Below, in pieces: positions 28,496 to 37,045 of a DNA stretch of 64,000 nt. The stretch's first letter is position 1, and the number at the start of each line of letters is the position of its first letter. The stretch spans positions 52,475-116,474 of the forward strand of contig CADEGS010000002.1 in assembly GCA_902826945.1 (NCBI GenBank), written 5' to 3'. The notes under the pieces are model-generated. The model searched no databases and was not told the origin of the DNA. It saw only the letters and a program-made list of their open reading frames with translations. A program made the position numbers and the translations under genes. The stretch is from an uncultured bacterium (GTDB lineage Bacteria > Planctomycetota > UBA1135 > GCA-002686595).

Positions 28496-30100
28496 ATGGT
28501 CTCCCCGCGAGCGCTGGTCCTGCTCGAGGCGCGCGGCGCCCCGACGGACGAGCTCCTCTCCTGGTGGAAGGCGAGCGACCTGCCGGCGCGGCTGGCGGCG
28601 CTCGGCGACGTGCGCGTCCTCGGCGGCGACGGCTGGCCCTGGCCGGCGCTGGGCGGACGCGACGAGCTGCTCGAGGAGATCGAGCGGCGCGGGGTCGACC
28701 GCCTGGTGCTCGTGCAGCCCGAGCAGCTCTTCCTCGACCTCGAGCTCGCGCGGCGGGCGCTGGCCGCGGCCGACCCCGAGCGCCTCGACTCGTTCACGCA
28801 GTGGGAGCACTGCCGCCTGCCGGTCGGCGTCGGCGTGCGGGTGCTCGCGGCGCGCACCTTCCGCGCGCTGGACGCGGCCGACCCGCGCGCCGCGCTCGCG
28901 CGCCTGCGCGCCGCCCCGGCCGGCCACGCCTTCGGCTACGAGGTGCGCGCGCGCGTCGCGTTCGAGGAGAGCCTGTGGGACGCGCGCCTGTCGCCGGCGC
29001 TGGCCGCGCTGCTGCGCGAGGAGGCGCCCGCCGCGTGGGACCTCGCCGGCTTCCTGGCGCTGGCCCGCGGCGCGCCGCCCGCCGCGCGCGCCGCCCTGCG
29101 CTACGAACCAGAGGAGCGCGCGCCGCGCGTCGACGAGCGCCGCATGCCGGCGCCCTACGGCTTCGAGAGCGACGCCTGCGCCTGGTTCCCGACCTACGTC
29201 ATGTTCGACGTGACGAACGTGTGCAACGCGCGCTGCATCCACTGCCCGCAGTCCTTGCGCGAGCCGGACGGCTCGCTGCCGGCCTTCCTGCGCGACCGCG
29301 AGCACCTGGCGCTGGAGACCTTCCGGCGCGTGATCGACGAGTGCGCGCGCCACGAGGTGCACTTCGTGCGCATCACGGCGGACGGCGAGCCGCTCGTCCA
29401 TCCCGACCTGTTCGCGATGCTCGAGCACGCGCGCGACCGCGGCGTGGGCCCGGTGGGCCTGACGACGAACGGCTCGCTGCTCGACGAGCGCCGCGCCGAG
29501 CGCCTGCTCGCCGCGGGCGTCGGGCTGGTCGACTTCTCGCTCGACGCGGCCACGCCCGAGACCTTCCGGCGCGTGCGCGTGGGCCTGGACTTCGCGCGCA
29601 CGCTGCGCAACGTCGAGCGCTTCCTGGCCTTGCGCGACGCCGCGCGCGCGCCGGTGCGGGTCGTGACGAGCTTCGTCGAGCAGGCCGCCAACCGGCACGA
29701 GACCGACGCCTTCGTCGCCTTCTGGCAGCCGCGCGTGGACGAGGTCGTCGTGCGCAAGATGATCTCGAACGTGGGCCTGAACGAGGGCGCCCACGAGGAC
29801 TGGCCCGGCTGGGACGCGCGCTGGCCGTGCGCGCACTTCTTCCGGCGCGTCGTGGTGAACCACCGCGGCGTGCTGAAGGCCTGCCCGATCGACTGGGAGC
29901 AGCGCACGGCGCACCGCCCGGTGGCGCAGGCGGGCCTGCTCGAGCAGTGGCACGGCGACTTCTACTGGAAGCACCGCATGCAGCACCTGAACGACGCGAT
30001 CGAGCCCGACAGCGCGTGCAAGGCCTGCCCGGACTGGGCCGGCACGCCCTGGGAGCTCGGCTACGAGAAGATCGTCCGGCGGCTGGTGGGCGCGTCATGA
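28496..30100 (+). CDS. Radical SAM protein with SPASM-like C-terminus, glycan island
   Basis: A 534-residue protein. The first ~215 residues are a region I do not recognise (VLVQPEQLFLDLELARRAL and similar, perhaps a nucleotidyltransferase- or glycosyltransferase-like fold). The radical SAM core follows: FDVTNVCNARCIHCPQ at about 236-251 with CxxxCxxC for the 4Fe-4S cluster, then ITADGEPLVHPDL and GLTTNGSLL. The tail carries extra cysteines (LKACPIDWE, SACKACPDW), like a SPASM auxiliary-cluster domain. In surface-glycan loci such enzymes often modify sugars or peptides. It is coupled by ATGA to the next gene. Confidence 0.8.
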   Translation: MVSPRALVLLEARGAPTDELLSWWKASDLPARLAALGDVRVLGGDGWPWPALGGRDELLEEIERRGVDRLVLVQPEQLFLDLELARRALAAADPERLDSFTQWEHCRLPVGVGVRVLAARTFRALDAADPRAALARLRAAPAGHAFGYEVRARVAFEESLWDARLSPALAALLREEAPAAWDLAGFLALARGAPPAARAALRYEPEERAPRVDERRMPAPYGFESDACAWFPTYVMFDVTNVCNARCIHCPQSLREPDGSLPAFLRDREHLALETFRRVIDECARHEVHFVRITADGEPLVHPDLFAMLEHARDRGVGPVGLTTNGSLLDERRAERLLAAGVGLVDFSLDAATPETFRRVRVGLDFARTLRNVERFLALRDAARAPVRVVTSFVEQAANRHETDAFVAFWQPRVDEVVVRKMISNVGLNEGAHEDWPGWDARWPCAHFFRRVVVNHRGVLKACPIDWEQRTAHRPVAQAGLLEQWHGDFYWKHRMQHLNDAIEPDSACKACPDWAGTPWELGYEKIVRRLVGAS

Positions 30101-31728
30101 GCGCCTCCGGCCCGCGCGTCCTCTTCTTCTCGCCCTACGCCGCGTGGCGCTACCACACGGCGCTCGAGGCGACCTGGGGCCACGCGCTGCGCCTGCGCGG
30201 CGCGGACGTGCGCTTCGTGACCTGCGACGGGCTCTCGGGCGCGTGCGACGTCTACCGGCCCGACATCAACCCGCGCGACGCGCTCTCCTGCGCCGAGTGC
30301 CAGGCGCGCTGCGCCTCCCAGCTCGCGGAGCTCGCGACGCCCTTCACCTGGCTGGGCTCGTACGTGCCGCACGCGGTGCGCGAGCGCGCGGCCCTCTGGG
30401 CGCGCGCCCTGCCGCGCGCGGAGCTGCTCGACGCGCGCTGGAACGACCTGCCCGTCGGCGCGTGGGCGCGGGCCTCGGCCTGCACGCACTTCCGCTCGGC
30501 CGAGCTCGAGCTCCTCCACCCGCGCGTGGACGCCGCCGTGCGCGCCTTCCTGGCCGGCACGGTGCTCTTCGCCGAGGGCATCGACGTGCTGCTCGACGAG
30601 CTGCGGCCCGACGTGCTCGTGCTGCTCAACGGGCGCTTCTTCGCGCACTGGGCGGCGATCGAGCTCGCGCGCCGGCGCGGGCTGCGCTTCGTCACGCACG
30701 AGCGCGGCTTCCGCCGCGACACCGTGCGCTTCGCCGCCGGCGCGCGCACGCACGAGCTCGAGCCGATGCGCGCGCTGTGGCAGGCGTGGAAGGACGTGCC
30801 GCTCGACGCCGCCGAGCTGGAGGAGATCGGGAGCGTCCTCGCCGACCGCCGCGCCGGCCGCAACGCCTCGCGGCTGTCGTTCAGCCCGCCGCCCCAGGAG
30901 CCGGACGCGCTGCGCGCCTACCTGCGCCTGGACGAGCGTCCGCTCGTGGCCGCCTTCGGCTCCTCCGACGACGAGACGGCCGCCTTCCTGGACCGCCGCC
31001 GCGGAGCCTTCCCGCGCGCGCGCGACTTCTTCCCGGCCGTGGCCGAGCTCGCGCGCGCGCGCCCCGACGTGCAGTTCGTGCTGCGCGTGCACCCGAACGT
31101 CCACAAGCAGGAGAGCGGCCTCAACCGCGCCGCCCTGCGCCAGGCCGTCGAGCTGCGCGGCGCCCTGCCGCGCAACGCGCGCATGGTCCTGCCGCGCGAG
31201 GAGGTCAGCACGTACACGCTGATGGACCTGGCCGACGTCGGCCTGGTGCAGGGCTCCACCGTCGGCCTGGAGATGGCCGCGCTGGGCAAGCCGGTCCTGT
31301 GTGCGGCCCACACCACCTACTCGCACGCCGGCTGCACCGCGCCGCTCGAGCGGCCCGAGGACCTGCCGGCAGCGCTCGACGCGGAGCTCCGCCCCGGAGC
31401 GCGCGACGCCGGACGCGCGCGCGAGACCGCCCGCAGCGCGCTGCGCTGGGGGCTGCGCTACTTCCGCGCCTTCTCGATCCCTTTCGACCTGGTGCGCGAG
31501 GAGCCCGAGCACCGCGCCCGCATCGCCTACTCCGACCTGCGCTCGCTCGAGCGCGGCGCGCACGCGACCCTCGACCGCATCGCGGACTTCCTGCTCGGCC
31601 GCACCCCCGACGTGCTGCCGCCGCCGGGCGACGCCGAGCGCGCGCGCGACACGGCCGCCGAGGACCTCTACCTCGCGCGCTGGCTGGCGGCGGCCGCGGA
31701 GCGCGCCGCCGGCGCGCGCGCGGCCTGA
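30097..31728 (+). CDS. Capsule-type glycosyltransferase-like protein
   Basis: A 543-residue cytoplasmic protein of the capsule/surface-polysaccharide type (GT-B-like). It opens RVLFFSPYAAWRYHTALEAT, has a short cysteine cluster SCAECQARCAS near residue 66-76, DVLVLLNGRFFAHWAAIELA, and in the second half FVLRVHPNVHKQESGLN and LVQGSTVGLEMAALGKPVLC, the usual nucleotide-sugar site of such enzymes. The start overlaps the radical SAM stop as ATGA. Its last 61 bases overlap the end of the converging sulfotransferase gene. The acceptor and donor are unknown. Confidence 0.7.
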   Translation: MSASGPRVLFFSPYAAWRYHTALEATWGHALRLRGADVRFVTCDGLSGACDVYRPDINPRDALSCAECQARCASQLAELATPFTWLGSYVPHAVRERAALWARALPRAELLDARWNDLPVGAWARASACTHFRSAELELLHPRVDAAVRAFLAGTVLFAEGIDVLLDELRPDVLVLLNGRFFAHWAAIELARRRGLRFVTHERGFRRDTVRFAAGARTHELEPMRALWQAWKDVPLDAAELEEIGSVLADRRAGRNASRLSFSPPPQEPDALRAYLRLDERPLVAAFGSSDDETAAFLDRRRGAFPRARDFFPAVAELARARPDVQFVLRVHPNVHKQESGLNRAALRQAVELRGALPRNARMVLPREEVSTYTLMDLADVGLVQGSTVGLEMAALGKPVLCAAHTTYSHAGCTAPLERPEDLPAALDAELRPGARDAGRARETARSALRWGLRYFRAFSIPFDLVREEPEHRARIAYSDLRSLERGAHATLDRIADFLLGRTPDVLPPPGDAERARDTAAEDLYLARWLAAAAERAAGARAA

Positions 31729-32930
31729 GCGCCCTCCGCGCGACCGGCGCGCAGGAGCGGCACGAGCGAGCGGTCGAAGAACAGGCGCTCCTCCTCCTCG
31801 GCGCTCACGCGCCGCGCGCCCGAGAGCACGTCGAGCCGCAGCCCCTCGGCCGCGTACTCGCGCGCGAGCGCCGCGGGGTCGCGCAGCACCTGCGCGCAGG
31901 CGAACGGCCGGAGCCAGCTCGCCAGATCCTCGAAGGCCGGCTCGCAGCCGCTCGCGGCGCACTCCTCGGGGCGCTGCGGCGGCAGCGTGCGCTCGTAGCC
32001 CATGACGGCCAGCTCCGGTGCGCACAGCGCCTCGAGCGCCGCGATCTCCTGCGGGCGCAGCGCCGCGCGCCAGCGCGCGAGCGAGGCGGTGAAGATGCCC
32101 TCGCCGCCCTCGAACGAGCTGTTCGCGCGCCAGGTCCCCTCCTCGCCCACCGCGCGGAAGCCGCCCGCGTCGAGCAGGTCGGGGCCGAAGCGCACGTCCA
32201 GCCGCTCGCACAGCCCGCGCACGACCTCGGCCGGCCGCGCGACCAGGTCCTCGTAGCGCACCAGCGTCAGGCGCCCGGCCAGGAGCGGGTCCTGCGCGTG
32301 GCGCAGCGCCAGGCCGACGCACTTGCGCCAGTGGCGCGCGTAGAAGAGGAGCGGCCGCTTGCCGCGCGCGCTGCCCTCGCGCGCGCTCTGCGACGCGCAC
32401 ACCGCGCGCACGTCGCGCACGAGCACGACGAAGCGCATGCGCGGGAAGGCGCGCGCCAGGGCGGGCAGGAACTCCTCGCACCAGCTCACCTTGCCGCCGA
32501 CGAGCGTCACGCCGCCCGCCGGGCGGTAGAGCCCGAGGCACAGGCCGAGCAGGCCGCGCCAGAGCTCGGCCCAGGTCGCGCCGTCGAGCTCGTCCAGCCG
32601 TGCGCACAGGCGCGGGTGCTGCTCGCCCTTCCACTCGCGCAGGTCGGCGCGCAGGCGCTCGAGCGCGGCGGGCGCGACGCGCTCGCTCAGGTCGCGGCGC
32701 AGCACGAGGTCGCGCCACACGTCGTGGTGCGGCGCGCGGAAGAGGTCCGAGGTCGGCTCGTCGGGGCGCCAGCCGCTCGCGCCCGCCTGCTCCAGGAGCG
32801 CGTTGCGGTAGCCCCGGAACAGGTACACGAACGGGTCCGCCACGAGCAGCGCGTCCGGCCGCGAGCCCAGGATGCGCGAGAGGAGCGTCGTGCCCGAGCG
32901 GAACAGCCCGGCGATCAGGAGCTCGTTCAC
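31668..32930 (-). CDS. Sulfotransferase family protein
   Basis: A 420-residue PAPS-dependent sulfotransferase. The 5'-phosphosulfate loop is GLFRSGTTLLSR near residues 8-19, and the 3'-phosphate motif is VVLVRDVRAVCASQSAR near 170-186; LVRYEDLVARP is also typical. Family members transfer sulfate to carbohydrates or proteins, so it may sulfate the surface glycan built by the neighbouring genes. The GTG start overlaps the WbqC-like stop (GTGA). It is the last gene of the seven-gene minus-strand operon and overlaps the opposing gene tail to tail by 61 bases. Confidence 0.82.
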   Translation of the reverse strand: MNELLIAGLFRSGTTLLSRILGSRPDALLVADPFVYLFRGYRNALLEQAGASGWRPDEPTSDLFRAPHHDVWRDLVLRRDLSERVAPAALERLRADLREWKGEQHPRLCARLDELDGATWAELWRGLLGLCLGLYRPAGGVTLVGGKVSWCEEFLPALARAFPRMRFVVLVRDVRAVCASQSAREGSARGKRPLLFYARHWRKCVGLALRHAQDPLLAGRLTLVRYEDLVARPAEVVRGLCERLDVRFGPDLLDAGGFRAVGEEGTWRANSSFEGGEGIFTASLARWRAALRPQEIAALEALCAPELAVMGYERTLPPQRPEECAASGCEPAFEDLASWLRPFACAQVLRDPAALAREYAAEGLRLDVLSGARRVSAEEEERLFFDRSLVPLLRAGRAEGAQAARAPAARSAAAASQRAR

Positions 32931-33652
32931 CGCTGCGCGAAGGCCGGCCGGCCCGCGCGCACGACCGCCAGCGCGTCCGGCCCCTGGTTGGCGACGAGGT
33001 CGAGGATCGAGAGGTGCGAGAGGAACGGCAGCTCGCGCCCGCCCGAGCGCTGCGCGTAGCGCGGGTGCTCGTAGTCCTGGTAGGCGAGCTCGATCCCCGC
33101 GTCGGCGAAGCGCCCGGCCTCGAGGTACGCGGCCGAGGCGTTGTTCGCCAGGTAGGCGGTCGCGCCGGCCGCGCGGCACACGGCCAGCAGGCGCTCGGTC
33201 TTGCGGCCCGCGACGCCGAGCTCGGAGGTGCGCCGGATCGGCGTCGCGATCCCGAGCAACGCGCAGGTGCGGCGCAGGAGCGCCACGTTCAGGTCGGCCA
33301 GGCGCTCGTGCGGCTCGGCCAGCCCCGCGCGCAGGAGCTCGAGCGCCAGCCCGCCGAAGGGGGCGCGCGCGTAGACCTGCTGCAGCGAGGCCAGGTGCGC
33401 CGCGCGCCAGTCCGGCTCGCGCGCGATGCGCGCGTCGCAGAGCGCCGTCTGGCGCTGGCAGGCGTGCTCGACCGGGACGGTCAGCCACTTGGCCTCGGCC
33501 GCCTCGCGCTCCTTGCGGATGCGGTTGCGGTTCTTCCACTCGCGCTTGACGAAGTCCACGTCGTCGAGGCACCAGAAGACGTCGACGCGATCGACCATCT
33601 CGAGGTAGCCGATCCAGGGCACGTAGTGCGGCTGGCAGACGGCGATCCTCAC
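32927..33652 (-). CDS. WbqC-like family protein
   Basis: A 241-residue protein opening VRIAVCQPHYVPWIGYLEMV and continuing FVKREWKNRNRIRKE, TVPVEHACQRQ and the late ELAYQDYEHPRYAQR, all landmarks of the WbqC-like family found in O-antigen and nonulosonic-acid gene clusters. Its biochemical role is not established. The GTG start at 33652 overlaps the upstream stop by four bases, and its own stop overlaps the sulfotransferase start. Confidence 0.85.
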   Translation of the reverse strand: MRIAVCQPHYVPWIGYLEMVDRVDVFWCLDDVDFVKREWKNRNRIRKEREAAEAKWLTVPVEHACQRQTALCDARIAREPDWRAAHLASLQQVYARAPFGGLALELLRAGLAEPHERLADLNVALLRRTCALLGIATPIRRTSELGVAGRKTERLLAVCRAAGATAYLANNASAAYLEAGRFADAGIELAYQDYEHPRYAQRSGGRELPFLSHLSILDLVANQGPDALAVVRAGRPAFAQR

Positions 33653-35142
33653 GGGCCGCGCACCTCCCGCGCCGCGCGCACCCCGCCCGCGTTCAGCCAG
33701 TGCGCGCGCGCCCGGCGCGCCAGCGGCGAGCGCCAGAAGGCGGCCACGCCGGTCTCGCCCAGCTCGGCCGTGCCGGCGCCCGACAGGATCGACATGCGCC
33801 CGTCGGCGTCGACCGCGAGCGTCTCGAAGGGCGCCTCGCGCACGTCCTCGCCGGCGGGCAGCCGGCGCACGCGCCGTCCCTCGGCGCAGGCCTCGAGCGC
33901 CGCCAGCGCGTGCGAGCGCTCGTCGGCGCGCCCGGCGACGAGCAGCTCCTCGAAGGGCTCGTGGCGCAGCTCGGCCGCCAGCCGGCGCACCAGCGCGAGC
34001 GAGCGCGCGTCGTCCCCGAGCTCGACCGCGACGCGCGGCGGGAAGTGCTCGTGCGCGGGCTGTCGGAAGCCCGCGCGGCGCTCGCGCCGGGGCGCCTTGT
34101 CGGCGCGCGCCGGGCGCTCCTGCAGCGCCGCCGCGCGCGCCGGACCGGCGAGCAGGAGCCGCCACACGAGCGGCCGCACGCGCGCCAGGAAGGCGCGCCG
34201 GCCCTCGCCGCCGGTCGCGCGGCGCCAGTCGAGGAAGATCGGCTCGCGCGGGAAGTCCGGCCCGCAGTCCTCGACGTAGGCGAGGCCCAGGCGCGGGCCG
34301 TCGGGGAGCTCGAAGCGCTCGACGCCGACCACGCCCAGCGGCACGTGCGGCGCCAGCGAGCGCAGGGGCTCGGCGTCGCTGGCGACGATCAGGTCCCAGT
34401 CCACGCCGCGCCCGCCGCTCATGCCCTCGAACCACACGCGCGCGCGCGAGACGTGCTCGACCAGGGCGCGCGGCTGCTCCGCCAGCGGCACGCCGCGCAG
34501 CACGCGCTCCAGGCGGCGCAGGCGCGCCAGGTCGGTCGGGTGGTCGAGGCTCAGGCACAGCTCGGGGAAGTCGAGCTCGGGCGGCGCCACCTGGTGGCGC
34601 ACGCGGAAGGGCTCGGGCGCCTCGAAGCACCAGTTCTCGACGTGCTCGCGGTAGGCCGGCTCGCGCGCCTCGGCGTCGATGCGCTCGAGGCAGGCGCGCG
34701 TCATCGCCACCGCGCCGGCGCCGAAGGGCCAGGAGGCGACCTCGAACGGGGTGATCACGTCCGCGCCGGCGTCGACCAGGTCCATGACGCCCTCGTCCAC
34801 GACGCCGGGCATCACGAGCGGGTTGTCCGCGCAGGCGCGCACGACGACGTCAGGCGCCTGCGCGAGCGACGCGACGGCGAGCCGCATGCGCGCCACGACG
34901 TCCTCCTCGCTGCCGCGCACGACGCGCACGCCCAGGCGCTCGCCCTCGCGCGCGACGGCGTCGTCGGCGGCGAGCGCGCTGGTCGCGAGCACCAGCTCGT
35001 CCGCGCGCGCGCACGCCGCCAGCCGGCGCAGGACGCTCGCGAGCACGGTCTCCTCGCCGAACGGGAGCAGGACCTTGCCCGGCAGCCGGCGCGAGCCGCT
35101 GCGCGCCAGGACCACGATCGCCACGCGACGCCCGCGGTACAT
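33649..35142 (-). CDS. CMP-sugar/SpsF-like nucleotidyltransferase with an unrecognised C-terminal half
   Basis: A 497-residue protein, about twice the usual size. The N-terminal ~240 residues match the acylneuraminate cytidylyltransferase/SpsF family: VAIVVLARSGSRRLPGKVLL, VVRACADNPLVMPGVVDEG, LCLSLDHPTDLARLRRLE. The family couples CTP to an acidic sugar (PseF/NeuA) or acts in spore-coat-like polysaccharide synthesis. The C-terminal half (about 245-497) has no motif that I recognise; it closes FWRSPLARRARAHWLNAGG. The ATG overlaps the upstream stop by one base. In the operon it is well placed as the CMP-activation step. Confidence 0.75.
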   Translation of the reverse strand: MYRGRRVAIVVLARSGSRRLPGKVLLPFGEETVLASVLRRLAACARADELVLATSALAADDAVAREGERLGVRVVRGSEEDVVARMRLAVASLAQAPDVVVRACADNPLVMPGVVDEGVMDLVDAGADVITPFEVASWPFGAGAVAMTRACLERIDAEAREPAYREHVENWCFEAPEPFRVRHQVAPPELDFPELCLSLDHPTDLARLRRLERVLRGVPLAEQPRALVEHVSRARVWFEGMSGGRGVDWDLIVASDAEPLRSLAPHVPLGVVGVERFELPDGPRLGLAYVEDCGPDFPREPIFLDWRRATGGEGRRAFLARVRPLVWRLLLAGPARAAALQERPARADKAPRRERRAGFRQPAHEHFPPRVAVELGDDARSLALVRRLAAELRHEPFEELLVAGRADERSHALAALEACAEGRRVRRLPAGEDVREAPFETLAVDADGRMSILSGAGTAELGETGVAAFWRSPLARRARAHWLNAGGVRAAREVRGP

Positions 35143-36188
35143 CAGGCGCTCCGCCGAAAAAGGGCCTCGTGCACGCGCTCCAGGCCGCGGCCGTCCACGA
35201 CCGTCGCGGCCCTGCGCGCCAGCCGCTCGCGCTCCGCGCGCGGCCACAGCGCGCGCAGCGCCGCGGTGACCGCCGCGGGCTCGAGGTAGGACATGTAGCC
35301 GAGGTCGGTGACGCCCGTGCGCGCGGCGAACACGCTCGCGAGCGGGATCTGGTGCCACTGGGTCGCCAGCACGACCTGCGGCGTGCCCAGGAAGGCCGCC
35401 TCGAGCTTCGTGTAGCCGGCGCCGACGACGGCGACGTCGCACTCCCACAGCAGCCGCTCCAGGTCGTCGACCGCGCCCAGCACGGTCGCGCCGGGCAGCG
35501 CGCGGCGCAGCTCCTCCTCCAGGTCCGGCCGGCCGTCCCAGCCGAGCACGAAGGTGGCCTCGAGCGCGCCCGCGAGCGGCGCCAGCCCCAGGGCGACCTT
35601 GCGGTAGGCGACGTCGTAGCGGCCGCCGCCGAGCGTCACGAGCGCGCGCCGCGGCGTTTCGGCGTGCGCGCGCGCGCGCCCGGCCCAGGCCGCCAGCCCG
35701 GGGCGCAGCACGAAGTGCTCGTAGCCGACGAGGAAGCGCGTGCGCGGGTCGGAGAGCGCGCGGTTCGCGTGGCTGGGCAGGTCCTGGCCGCACACGACCC
35801 AGTCGGCCTCGTAGACGTGGTCGCACAGGTCGTCGAACACGACCAGCCGCTCGGCGCAGGCGCGCCACAGGCGCTGGCGCGCGCTCGAGACGTCGAGCTG
35901 CTCGACGAGCAGCACGTCCGCGCGGCCGTGCGGCTCGAGGAGCGCGCGCTCCTGCGCCAGCGAGACGCCCTCGGGCAGCGGCACGACCTCCAGGCCCTGC
36001 GCGCGCAGGAAGCCCTGCACCTCGCTCGGCCCCTCGGCGAAGAAGAGGCAGCGCGCGCCGCTCGCCGCGCGGCAGTGGCGCGCGAAGGTCGCCAGGCGCA
36101 CGACGTTGCCCCAGCCCTGCGCGCCGCCGGCGGCGGTGCGGAAGAAGAGCCGCTCGCCGGCGGCCTGCGCTCGCGCCCCCTCGCTCAC
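35142..36188 (-). CDS. PseG-like UDP-sugar hydrolase/glycosyltransferase
   Basis: A 348-residue GT-B-fold protein resembling PseG, which removes UDP from UDP-2,4-diacetamido-2,4,6-trideoxy-beta-L-altropyranose in pseudaminic acid synthesis. It has the typical GWGNVVRLATFARHCRA start region, LVVFDDLCDHVYEADWVV, VTLGGGRYDVAYRKVALGL and VVGAGYTKLEAAFLGTPQVV followed by ATQWHQ. The GTG start at 36188 overlaps the NeuB-like stop (GTGA). Length matches PseG family members with both domains. Confidence 0.78.
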   Translation of the reverse strand: MSEGARAQAAGERLFFRTAAGGAQGWGNVVRLATFARHCRAASGARCLFFAEGPSEVQGFLRAQGLEVVPLPEGVSLAQERALLEPHGRADVLLVEQLDVSSARQRLWRACAERLVVFDDLCDHVYEADWVVCGQDLPSHANRALSDPRTRFLVGYEHFVLRPGLAAWAGRARAHAETPRRALVTLGGGRYDVAYRKVALGLAPLAGALEATFVLGWDGRPDLEEELRRALPGATVLGAVDDLERLLWECDVAVVGAGYTKLEAAFLGTPQVVLATQWHQIPLASVFAARTGVTDLGYMSYLEPAAVTAALRALWPRAERERLARRAATVVDGRGLERVHEALFRRSA

Positions 36189-37045
36189 GCGCTCTCCCGC
36201 CGGAAGGACCACATGTACTCCTCGGCCGGGACGCGCGCGATCCCGCCCGAGCCCAGGATCGCCTCGACCTGGCGCACGCGGAACGCGATCTCGCGCAGCT
36301 CGTCGGGCGTGACCGAGAACGGGTTGTCCGACTCGCGCAGCTTGGGGTTGACCGTGAAGTGCTTCTCGATCATGCACGCGCCCGCGGCCACGGCCAGCGG
36401 CGGCACGGCCGTGCCGCGCGTGTGGTCGGAGTGCCCGACCGGCCACGCGTAGCGCTCGCGCAGCGTGTGGATCATGCGCAGGTTGCTGTCCCTCTCCTGC
36501 ACCGGGTAGGACGAGATGCAGTGCAGGAGCACCACCTCGCAGCCGCCGTCCTCGAGCGTCCGCACGCAGCGGTCGAGCTCCTCGGCCGTGCACATGCCGC
36601 GCGAGACGACGACCGGCTTCCCGTGCCGCGCCAGCGCGCGCACGAGCGCCAGGTTCACGACCTCGAAGGCGGCCAGCTTGAAGGCGACGCTGCCGAGCTC
36701 GGCCGCGAAGGACGCGCTGCCCTCGTCGAAGGGCGAGGTGAAGACGACCGCGCCGCGCTCCTGCGCGTGACGCCACAGGCCGGCCTCGACCTCGCGCGGG
36801 AGCTGCCAGCGCGCCAGGTCCTCGATGAAGCGCCCGGCCTTGGGGTTCGTCGCGCGGTCGTAGCGGCGCTCGGCCTCGTACGTCTGGAACTTCAGCGCGT
36901 CGGCGCCCGCGTCGATCGCGGCGTCGATCATGGCGCGCATGCGCCCGGCGTCGCCGAGGTGGTTGACGCCGAGCTCGGCGACGAGGCAGACCGGCTGGCC
37001 GTCACCGACCGGACGCGGACCGAGGGAGACCGTCTTGCGTTGCAT
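36185..37045 (-). CDS. NeuB/PseI-like nonulosonic acid synthase, lacking the SAF domain
   Basis: A 286-residue TIM-barrel synthase that condenses PEP with a six-carbon sugar to give a nine-carbon acid. Motifs are VAELGVNHLGD, ALKFQTYEAERRYDRAT, VVFTSPFDEGS, HCISSYPVQERD, VGHSDHTRG and CMIEKHFTVNP. Usual NeuB/PseI proteins are about 340-350 residues and end in an antifreeze-like SAF domain; here the protein ends soon after the barrel (YMWSFRRESA), so the SAF domain is missing. It overlaps the aminotransferase gene by 44 bases and the PseG-like gene by four. Confidence 0.85.
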   Translation of the reverse strand: MQRKTVSLGPRPVGDGQPVCLVAELGVNHLGDAGRMRAMIDAAIDAGADALKFQTYEAERRYDRATNPKAGRFIEDLARWQLPREVEAGLWRHAQERGAVVFTSPFDEGSASFAAELGSVAFKLAAFEVVNLALVRALARHGKPVVVSRGMCTAEELDRCVRTLEDGGCEVVLLHCISSYPVQERDSNLRMIHTLRERYAWPVGHSDHTRGTAVPPLAVAAGACMIEKHFTVNPKLRESDNPFSVTPDELREIAFRVRQVEAILGSGGIARVPAEEYMWSFRRESA

